From assembly GCA_036011305.1 (NCBI GenBank), contig DASCNA010000181.1, positions 1 through 56,285 of the forward strand: DNA of 56,285 bases, given 5' to 3'. Both the position numbers and the translations under genes were made by a program. Positions within the stretch are counted from its first letter, which is position 1. Each line of letters begins with the position of its first letter. Origin of the DNA: DASCNA01 sp036011305. GTDB lineage: Bacteria; Verrucomicrobiota; Lentisphaeria; Victivallales; GWF2-38-69. The notes below the pieces were generated by a model. The model was not told the origin of the DNA. It worked only from the letters and a program-made list of their open reading frames with translations, and ran no database searches. Positions 49,850 to 56,285 of this stretch are shown here, in pieces.

Positions 49850-51466
49850 TTAGTTATCTGTTCTCTTTTTAGCACATAGTTTGACTTTATTTCTACCTTC
49901 TGACTTTGCCTCATATAAAGCTTCATCGGCATAGTTAATAATATCTTTAATAGAAAAGATTTTATTTGGAGTAATAGAAACTACACCAAAGCTCAAAGTG
50001 ACAAATTTTGATATCTTTGAACTAACATGTTCTATTTTCAATTTTCGTACATTGTCTTGAATCTCACTGGCAACTGTAAGGGCCCCTGAACTATCTGTAT
50101 TGGGTAAAATTATAATAAATTCCTCTCCTCCAAACCTTCCAACCAAATCTGAAACTCGCTTTAGTGAATTTTTTATAGCTTCAGCTATGGTTTGTAGACA
50201 TTTATCACCACAATAATGACCATAGGTATCATTATATTTTTTAAAATAGTCTATATCTGCCATTATTACTGATATAGGCAATTTGTTACGAAAAGATAAA
50301 TTTAATTCTCTACTTAAATATTCATGAAATTTTCTGCGGTTGGGTATGTTTGTGAGTGGATCAATTATAGTTAATTGATGTAATTTTTTATTAACGTTAC
50401 AGAGTTTTTTCTGAATCAATTGTAATTTATCATATTTACGAGAATTAGCTATTGCAAGAGCACAGATACTGATAACAGTTTTTATAAAACTAATATAATC
50501 ATTTTTATACCTGATAAACTTAATTTTATAAACGTATAATGCACCTAATAATATGCTATTATGCCTAAGTAGAAAGATAAAACTATCATCTTTTTCTATT
50601 AAAATTTCCGAAGATTTTATTTTATCTGCCAGAAACATTATAATTGTGTTTTTTTGTGATTCAGAACATAGCTTGTTACAGTAAAATTTTGGTTTATTAT
50701 TGATTTCTTGTGATAGATAAAAAATATTGTTGGAAGAACATACCATGCCAAAGATATTTATAATTTTTCTTATTATATCTTTTTCAGATTTTTCATTGGG
50801 TAACTCGTTTAAAAGATGTATCATTAATGCATAATCAGATTTTAATTTATTCTTTTCACTAGTTACATATTGTAATTTATCTTTTATCTCATCTGCTTTG
50901 TATTCAAAAAGTAACTTCTTTATATAAAGTTTCAGATGATCAAGCCCAATAAATAATACCTCAAACTGACGATTTATAAAAGTTGAAAATTCCTCTATAT
51001 GTTTACTAGAGTCCAAGTGCAAACCTGAATTTAAAAAAAGTAGTTTACTACAGGATTCATTAAAAAAATATTCTGCAGTTGTTTTATCAAACTTCCAAAC
51101 ATTATGTACTGTATTTTTCCAGGAATTTAACCATCCTTCTGAAAGGATAAAATAACCTTGTTCGACATACATATTAATTAGTTTATTGTCAAGAAGCATT
51201 TCATGACAGTTAAGTTTGTATAGTTTAGCTTTTTGTAATGCTTCAGGCAGAAGGTCAAATCTTAAAAGATTGCAGCATCCGAATAAGAAAACATCATCAA
51301 ATGCTTTTTTTGCTATGTAATCAGTAATCTCATCCCATTGGCTTTTTGGTTTCATACACTGAGATTGGTAGCTTATTACAGTAATTTTATCATTGAAGTG
51401 ACCTTTAAGTACTTCATTCATTTCTTTCTCAATACTTTTACAAACAACAAATAGTAAATTACTCAT
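49850..51466 (-). CDS. DUF1638-like / GAF-like / GGDEF diguanylate cyclase
   Basis: This is a 538-residue cytoplasmic protein that should make cyclic di-GMP. Residues 365-530 are a GGDEF domain with DPLTNIPNRRKF (369-380), MADIDYFKKYNDTYGH (402-417) and an intact active site GGEEF (446-450). R437-V-S-D440 sits exactly five residues before it, the product-inhibition I-site. Residues about 215-345 look like a GAF sensor domain. Residues about 1-185 resemble DUF1638: DDVFLFGCCNLLRF (57-70), a CHEMLL segment near 87-92 and QGYFILSEGWLNSW (103-116). From memory, DUF1638 lies next to corrinoid methyltransferase genes in methanogens and acetogens. The ATG overlaps the stop of the UroD-like gene by four bases, so the three genes are translationally coupled. 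This is a rare pairing of corrinoid genes with c-di-GMP output. Confidence 0.75.
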   Translation of the reverse strand: MSNLLFVVCKSIEKEMNEVLKGHFNDKITVISYQSQCMKPKSQWDEITDYIAKKAFDDVFLFGCCNLLRFDLLPEALQKAKLYKLNCHEMLLDNKLINMYVEQGYFILSEGWLNSWKNTVHNVWKFDKTTAEYFFNESCSKLLFLNSGLHLDSSKHIEEFSTFINRQFEVLFIGLDHLKLYIKKLLFEYKADEIKDKLQYVTSEKNKLKSDYALMIHLLNELPNEKSEKDIIRKIINIFGMVCSSNNIFYLSQEINNKPKFYCNKLCSESQKNTIIMFLADKIKSSEILIEKDDSFIFLLRHNSILLGALYVYKIKFIRYKNDYISFIKTVISICALAIANSRKYDKLQLIQKKLCNVNKKLHQLTIIDPLTNIPNRRKFHEYLSRELNLSFRNKLPISVIMADIDYFKKYNDTYGHYCGDKCLQTIAEAIKNSLKRVSDLVGRFGGEEFIIILPNTDSSGALTVASEIQDNVRKLKIEHVSSKISKFVTLSFGVVSITPNKIFSIKDIINYADEALYEAKSEGRNKVKLCAKKRTDN

Positions 51467-52518
51467 AAATCATTCTTAAGTTCTATTGGATAATGTCCCC
51501 ATTTTTTAACTGCTTTAGATATATTAGTTAATACTGATTCTGGTACCTGGTACGGTATTTCACCATGGTTATCTGATAGAATAAAACCACCACCAGGCGC
51601 AGCGCTACATATTATATCTTTAATTATACTTTCCGTTACTTCAGGTGACCAACTGCGCATTTCAACCCCATTTAAATTGCCAATAATAGCTATATTATTT
51701 TGAGCCTTATTTTTAATTTTTGATATATTTTCTAAACAACTTGTTCCGATTGCTAAAGTTCCAGTTTTAATTAGATCTCCTAGGATAGATAAACATCTTC
51801 CAGATGCAAAATGAGTCACTACAGGGGCCTTTATATTGCCAATAATACGTTTTGCTATTTTGTACCCAGTATGTAAATATAATTCTCGATGGATAATACT
51901 TGGAGATGAGACAGGGTCAAAATAACAAATTGCTGTTGCTCCAGCTTTAATTTGTGCATTGGCCCAGTTTAGGCAAAATGATTCATTTATTTTTATTAAT
52001 ATTTCGAATAAATCAGGATTGTTATAAATTAACTGTATATATTTGTCAAACCCCATTTGCATTACAGGTAGGGAGAATGGAGACATTACTACACCCACTA
52101 TTGGTATATAATCATTTACTTTCTTCTTTAGTTGTTCTGTTATATTCAAAATTTTCACTAAACATTTAGAATCATAAATATTTGGTATTATTAAATCATT
52201 AATTAATTCAATATTATGTATAAAGGGCTTACCTGAATTGGGTGGACCTTCTTTACTAAAAATAACTTCCCCACCCCATGCTTCTATTTCAACTGGTGCA
52301 TATAAAAAATTATATAAGAAATCATTATTATATTTTTCTTGCATTTTTAACTGAGCTTCAACAACATACTTTGATTGTGAAAAGTATTTTTCAATAGGCA
52401 TATTAAGCTCTTTTGCACCATACATTGTTAAAGTTAAGAACAGAGGAACTCTGTCTGGTTCTTTGTAAGCTAATGCTTTAAGAACTCTCTGCATTGGTGT
52501 CATAATATCATGAATCAT
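51463..52518 (-). CDS. UroD/MtaA-like methyltransferase lacking the zinc cysteines
   Basis: This is a 351-residue protein that opens MTPMQRVLKALAYKEPDRVP (from residue 6), as in MtaA, MtbA and CmuA-type proteins. The ATG at 52518 has GGAG eight bases upstream, inside the preceding gene, and overlaps its stop as ATGA. In active MtaA/MtbA the zinc is held by H-x-C and a distant Cys. Here the first becomes H236-F-A238 (THFASGRC), and the C-terminal site reads LSDNHGE, with no Cys. The paralogue at 40021 keeps all three. The enzyme may therefore have lost thiol-methylating ability and act as a binding or sensing protein for the corrinoid partner, or it may use another nucleophile. This is inference from missing residues. 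It is the middle gene of a tightly overlapped operon. Confidence 0.78.
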   Translation of the reverse strand: MIHDIMTPMQRVLKALAYKEPDRVPLFLTLTMYGAKELNMPIEKYFSQSKYVVEAQLKMQEKYNNDFLYNFLYAPVEIEAWGGEVIFSKEGPPNSGKPFIHNIELINDLIIPNIYDSKCLVKILNITEQLKKKVNDYIPIVGVVMSPFSLPVMQMGFDKYIQLIYNNPDLFEILIKINESFCLNWANAQIKAGATAICYFDPVSSPSIIHRELYLHTGYKIAKRIIGNIKAPVVTHFASGRCLSILGDLIKTGTLAIGTSCLENISKIKNKAQNNIAIIGNLNGVEMRSWSPEVTESIIKDIICSAAPGGGFILSDNHGEIPYQVPESVLTNISKAVKKWGHYPIELKNDL

Positions 52519-53138
52519 TTGATAATCTCCATTATAATATGTGCAGCATCTGAAGCTGTTTTTCCTGTTGCATAAGCACCTACATCTTTCCAGAGGTTTT
52601 TATCAAAATTAAATGGAGCACCGCCTACAATAACTTTTATATCAGTTCCTATTTTTTTAAATTTATCGGTAACGTTTTTTATTTTTAAAGCACTATGGAG
52701 CATAAGAGTTGATATTAATAATATCTTTATATTTTTTTTAAGAACAGTTTCTATAAGTTCTTCTTCGTTAACAGTTCCTAAATCCAAAAGATTAAATCCA
52801 CTTGCTCTCAGCATTGAATAAACTACTCTTTTACCAAGTAGGTGATAATCATTCATTACACAAATAGCCATTATAGGATGATTTTTACATTTAATATTTT
52901 CATCTGGAAGAATATTTTTTATTAACTCTTCACATATAACACCACTCATAAACACTTGTGAAAGTGCTACAGATCCCAATGTCCAATTATCTCCTATCTC
53001 TTTTAACGCAGGAACTACTATATCATCTATAAATTTAGTTGGAGAATACGTATCTCTTATGCTGTCATAAACAGCGTAAGAACCAATTTTATCTACTTCT
53101 AAAAGAGTTTCCTTAAATTTTGTTATTAATTCATTCAT
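52515..53138 (-). CDS. Corrinoid-binding protein (MtaC/MtbC/MttC-like)
   Basis: This is a 207-residue protein of the size of methyltransferase corrinoid subunits. Residues 1-80 form the helical cap domain (VVPALKEIGDNWTLGSVALS at 41-60). Residues 88-207 are the Rossmann-like cobalamin domain with a full lower-ligand signature: D97-Y-H99-L-L-G102 (DxHxxG, His as the cobalt ligand), S143-T-L145 (SxL) and G172-G173. The corrinoid is expected to carry a methyl group donated by a substrate-specific methyltransferase (MT1), but no MtaB, MttB or similar gene is in the window. It is the first gene of the operon, its stop overlaps the next start, and no clear SD precedes its ATG. An aldehyde dehydrogenase gene lies 260 bp upstream. 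Confidence 0.88.
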   Translation of the reverse strand: MNELITKFKETLLEVDKIGSYAVYDSIRDTYSPTKFIDDIVVPALKEIGDNWTLGSVALSQVFMSGVICEELIKNILPDENIKCKNHPIMAICVMNDYHLLGKRVVYSMLRASGFNLLDLGTVNEEELIETVLKKNIKILLISTLMLHSALKIKNVTDKFKKIGTDIKVIVGGAPFNFDKNLWKDVGAYATGKTASDAAHIIMEIIK

Positions 53139-53250
53139 TAACTAAGGCTGTATCTATTTATTAAAATATATTATTATATACAGAACAGATTTACTTTTAA
53201 TAATATTATATTATTATGAGAAGTTTATTAATATAGTAAGAGAGTAAAAA

Positions 53251-53316
53251 CGACTTAACATTTTGGTAGAGCGGGAAATCAAATAGTATTTATGAGTTCA
53301 AAGTTCAATCCTGAAT
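53251..53316 (+). pseudogene. tRNA-like relic
   Basis: CTTAACATTTTGGTAGAGC (53253-53271) resembles a D-arm (CTCAGTTGGTAGAGC) and AGTTCAATCC (53302-53311) resembles a T-arm, at roughly tRNA spacing. No anticodon stem or acceptor stem pairs. I take it as a decayed tRNA gene in the gap between the corrinoid operon and the aldehyde dehydrogenase gene. The match may be chance. Confidence 0.3.
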
Positions 53317-53398
53317 AACATTGAATTAAGCTTCAAGCAGTCAGGAAAAAGCAATAATTAACATATATTTAACCAAAGGCACAAAACTTATATAAATT

Positions 53399-54781
53399 TT
53401 ATTTCATCATCCTGCGAATAGTTTTAATCTTTTCTTTATAAGGAGGATAAATCAGAGAAAAGTCAAAAAGTGAAGTCGCTTTTAAAATGCTTTTTTTATG
53501 CGAAAAACGCTCAAAACCATTAAACCCATGATAACTTCCAATGCCACTTTTTCCTACACCTCCAAACGGAAGGTTGGGGTTTACCAAATGCTGTATACAA
53601 TGATTAATACATCCACCTCCAAACTGAATTTTTGAAATTAGCTCCTTTTGAACTGTTTTGCTTTTACTGAAAATATAGCAGGCAAGAGGATGTTGTGACA
53701 GTTTGGATACCGTATCCAATATTTCATCAAAGCTATTATATCCTATCACTGGAAGAACAGGTCCGAATATTTCCTCATTCATAACATTATCCTCCAATGT
53801 CACATTTTTCATAACTGTCGGAGCTATATATCTATCAGATTGGCATGATCGTCCTCCAACTACAACTTTATCAGTGTCGATAAGCCTCATAATGCGACAA
53901 TAATGCCGTTCATTTACTATTCGTCCAAAATCAGGAGACAGAGAAGGATCTTCGCCATATATGTTAATGATACGCTGTTTAATTTTTTCAAGAAATTTCC
54001 CTTGTATGCTTTGATGTACCATCACATAATCAGGAGCAACACAAGTTTGACCTGCATTTAAAAATTTTCCGTAAACAATACGGTTAACGGCAATATTTAT
54101 TTTAGCATCAGAGTGAACTATACAGGGGCTTTTGCCACCTAATTCCAGTGTAACAGGAGTCAGATGCCTAGCAGCCGCCTCCATAACAATTGATCCTATT
54201 CGAGGACTGCCTGAAAAGAAAATATGATCAAATTTTTGTTTTAACAAAATGTTAGTTTCCTGAACATCACCAGAAATATATGCAATATATTCAGGATCAA
54301 ACGTTTCTTCAATAAGCAATTTAATCACTATACCGACATTAGGTGTAAGTTCAGATACTTTCAATATTGATGTATTTCCTGCGGCGATGGAGGAAATTAA
54401 TGGAGCAAACGTAAGTCCGACCGGATAATTGTATGGAGAAATAATTAAGTTCACGCCTAAAGGTGTGTAATATATTTTGCTGGATGCTGGCTGCATAAAT
54501 AACGGAGTTTTTACTCTTTTAATTTTTATCCATTTTTTTAAGTGTTTTATCGTATTTGATAAATCATATAAAACAAATCCTATTTCTGTAAGATAAGATT
54601 CAAATTTGTGCTTCCCCAAATCAACTTTAAGAGCAGCATCTAATTGGTTTTCGTACTTGATTATTCCATTTTTGAGTTTTTGTAATTCATTAATTCTAAA
54701 GCCATATAATTGTGTTGTTGATGAATTAAAAAAAGTATGCTGTTTAAGAACAATTTCCCTTATTTTTTGTTCCACTGTCAT
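53399..54781 (-). CDS. Aldehyde dehydrogenase (class 3-like)
   Basis: This enzyme oxidises aldehydes to acids with NAD(P)+. It is 460 residues from the ATG at 54781, which follows GGCGGAG by eight bases. An ATG ten codons upstream lies ahead of that SD and is rejected. Signatures are PLGVNLIISPYNYP near 102-115 (the Asn oxyanion residue), FSGSPRIGSIVMEAA near 191-205, TLELGGKSP near 210-218 (catalytic Glu), GQTCVAPDYV near 243-252 (catalytic Cys) and EEIFGPVLPV near 333-342. The C-terminus has NPNLPFGGVGKSGIGSYHG. The length of about 460 and the missing N-terminal extension fit the class 3/YwdH branch, which acts on medium-chain or aromatic aldehydes. It is the gene upstream of the corrinoid operon on the same strand, 260 bp away with no hairpin seen. 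Confidence 0.9.
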   Translation of the reverse strand: MTVEQKIREIVLKQHTFFNSSTTQLYGFRINELQKLKNGIIKYENQLDAALKVDLGKHKFESYLTEIGFVLYDLSNTIKHLKKWIKIKRVKTPLFMQPASSKIYYTPLGVNLIISPYNYPVGLTFAPLISSIAAGNTSILKVSELTPNVGIVIKLLIEETFDPEYIAYISGDVQETNILLKQKFDHIFFSGSPRIGSIVMEAAARHLTPVTLELGGKSPCIVHSDAKINIAVNRIVYGKFLNAGQTCVAPDYVMVHQSIQGKFLEKIKQRIINIYGEDPSLSPDFGRIVNERHYCRIMRLIDTDKVVVGGRSCQSDRYIAPTVMKNVTLEDNVMNEEIFGPVLPVIGYNSFDEILDTVSKLSQHPLACYIFSKSKTVQKELISKIQFGGGCINHCIQHLVNPNLPFGGVGKSGIGSYHGFNGFERFSHKKSILKATSLFDFSLIYPPYKEKIKTIRRMMK

Positions 54782-55065
54782 AATATTTACTCCGCCTTTA
54801 TAATGTAACAAGTAATTATACAGCTGTAACCATATTTTTCACTGATAAAAATCCATTCATCATTTTTAAAATCTATATTATAGTTTTTAAACTTTAGATC
54901 TACGACCTTTCAATTATATTAGTCTGGACAGTAAAATCTTTTGGCTAACTAACAATAAATGTAAATATGTTAATGAATCTGTAGGTAAGCAAGGTTGAAA
55001 AAATATAAACTGAAGTTTCAATGCATTGTACATCTATGATGTTTACATAATTTTAAGTCAACTTA

Positions 55066-55890
55066 TTAATGGATACAGTCCTGCTTAAAAGACATAACCC
55101 TAAAACCTTTCCTCAATTTTTTAAACATAAGAAACTTAGGAATTCTTATAGCTCCATATCGTACAGCTATTTCAATAATAGATATATCTTTCAATAATGA
55201 ATATTTATGGTCGATAAATATTGACTCAGGAGTATCGCACTGGCATTTCACATTTGCTCCAGCATCATCAAATCGTCTTTTAGTACCCCTTGCAAAGGTA
55301 TTTGAAAAAGTATATGTCATTAGATCACAAATTAAAATATGTTTACTTTTAACAGAGTTAATCGCTTTCAAAAGAGATTTTATTTCCTCAATTTCCAAAT
55401 ACATAAAAACACCTTCAATTATAAATAAACACTCTTCTGAAGAAATATGTTCATTTAAAATATCAGTTAAATTATCTTTGGCATAATCTATTGTTACTCG
55501 TTTTAGAGGGTTTGTGCATTTGTCAATTGGCAAACATTTATTTTTGTGCCTGATAATCGCTGTTTCATCGATTTCCAACCAATCTCCGCCTGCAAGTCTA
55601 TATGCCCTACTGTCAAATCCTGCTCCAATTAATATAATTTTTAAACCTGGGTTTTCTTTTAAACACTCAACAGTAAGGTCATCAATTATTTTTGGCCGAA
55701 CATAATTAGTCCTTTTTGCAAAATAATTAGGCCGATATTTTTCATAAACATATCGTCCTAACTTAGTCATAAAATTTTTAGCATAGATATCATTACATAT
55801 GGGGAATTTTGATTGTGCATCCTGCTCTCTGATTCCACAAGTAAAAAAAGCGGTATTTGAAATTGGAGGAATAGTTTGAGCAGCTAGCAT
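55066..55890 (-). CDS. Class I SAM methyltransferase, leucine carboxyl methyltransferase (LCMT) family
   Basis: This is a 274-residue cytoplasmic protein. The SAM-binding motif is IILIGAGFDSRAYRL near 85-99, the hallmark of LCMT/PPM1-like enzymes (GAGFDSR). It is followed by WLEIDETAIIRHK near 104-116, where the acidic residues bind SAM, then VTIDYAKDNLTDIL and FIIEGVFMYLEIEEI near 156-170. Bacterial members methylate small-molecule or peptide carboxylates in natural-product pathways or have unknown substrates. No biosynthetic cluster surrounds it. GGAG precedes the ATG by eight bases. The aldehyde dehydrogenase gene begins 284 bp downstream on the same strand. Confidence 0.85.
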   Translation of the reverse strand: MLAAQTIPPISNTAFFTCGIREQDAQSKFPICNDIYAKNFMTKLGRYVYEKYRPNYFAKRTNYVRPKIIDDLTVECLKENPGLKIILIGAGFDSRAYRLAGGDWLEIDETAIIRHKNKCLPIDKCTNPLKRVTIDYAKDNLTDILNEHISSEECLFIIEGVFMYLEIEEIKSLLKAINSVKSKHILICDLMTYTFSNTFARGTKRRFDDAGANVKCQCDTPESIFIDHKYSLLKDISIIEIAVRYGAIRIPKFLMFKKLRKGFRVMSFKQDCIH

Positions 55891-56285
55891 AATTTATTCT
55901 CCTTTTCTATTAATAGTTAGTAACTTTCACATCAAATTTATTAACCAATAAAACACATACTAGCACATTGTAAATTCATAGAGAGTTTAAGTCAATAATT
56001 AGACACTTTATGTTTAACATTTACTTTATATCTCTAATGCTATAAGCATATTATAAAGGTCATCCCATATCTATTTCTACATATTATATATATTAGCATA
56101 ATATGTGAGATAAACCACACAAACAACCGAAATTACAAAAAAACTCAGTATATCAAACACATTCAAAAGAAGTTACTTATACCTAATTTATCATGCTTTA
56201 TTGTAAGAAATAAAGGAATAATTATTTTTTCTTTATTCCATTTCGTCTTTATTATTAATTTCTTGTATAATACTATAAATTAATA
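55891..56285. other. Gene-free right end of the window
   Basis: This is 395 bp of AT-rich DNA with the upstream region of the LCMT-family gene. An inverted repeat, GGAATAA (56215-56221) with TTATTCC (56233-56239), could be a weak terminator of a gene outside the window. I see no coding frame. Confidence 0.4.

Overview
The window is AT-rich throughout (roughly 30% GC by eye). It reads as a Gram-negative, fermentative, probably host- or sediment-associated anaerobe. The evidence is two lipoproteins with lipoboxes, three HlyD-type periplasmic adaptors, clear Shine-Dalgarno sequences on most genes (AGGAGG before sstT), tRNA genes with encoded CCA, two different glutamate dehydrogenases, glycogen phosphorylase, a YqhD-type alcohol dehydrogenase, and two uroporphyrinogen-decarboxylase-like (UroD/MtaA) genes. 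UroD-like genes inside sugar operons, the receiver plus PEP/pyruvate-binding protein and the long NAD-GDH recall Lentisphaerota/PVC bacteria, but no marker gene settles the phylum. I see no CRISPR array, transposase, integrase or rRNA.

Layout. 1-3 kb: tandem lipoproteins, then a HTH plus four-PAS regulator with palindromes on its promoter. 3-22 kb: housekeeping and central metabolism (NAD-GDH, receiver/PEP-binding protein, NADP-GDH, tRNA-Ser, TypA, GalM, CrcB, ClpX-like ATPase, M18 aminopeptidase, phosphoesterase, glycogen phosphorylase, tRNA-Ser), with hairpin terminators between convergent genes. 22.3-31.7 kb: a looser region with gene relics, very small Cys-rich and membrane proteins, a bacterial GPP34 (GOLPH3-like) gene, a tandem pair of adaptors, an MFS exporter, a phosphoesterase, YqhD and a malic-enzyme relic. 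31.7-34.5 kb: a probable archaeo-eukaryotic-primase-like protein next to a sugar porter. 34.6-41 kb: a four-gene minus-strand galactoside operon in the order UroD-like, GH42 beta-galactosidase, GPH-like transporter, GH36 alpha-galactosidase. This is divergent from sstT, and GTGCAC palindromes lie between them. 42.9-49.5 kb: XRE regulator, small proteins, HU, a large two-nuclease (Cas4-like plus DEDDy) protein, a D-threonine-aldolase-family enzyme and tRNA-Thr. 49.8-56.3 kb: a corrinoid/UroD/diguanylate-cyclase operon, an aldehyde dehydrogenase and a carboxyl-methyltransferase-family protein.

The most interesting system is 49850-53138 on the minus strand. A corrinoid protein with a full DxHxxG-SxL-GG motif, a UroD-like methyltransferase that has lost its zinc cysteines, and a DUF1638-like/GAF-like/GGDEF protein follow each other with ATGA overlaps at both junctions. 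I infer a corrinoid-linked signalling unit whose output is cyclic di-GMP rather than methyl transfer. Second-tier candidates are the primase-like gene at 31740, the two-nuclease protein at 44900, and the palindrome-controlled PAS regulator at 1166.
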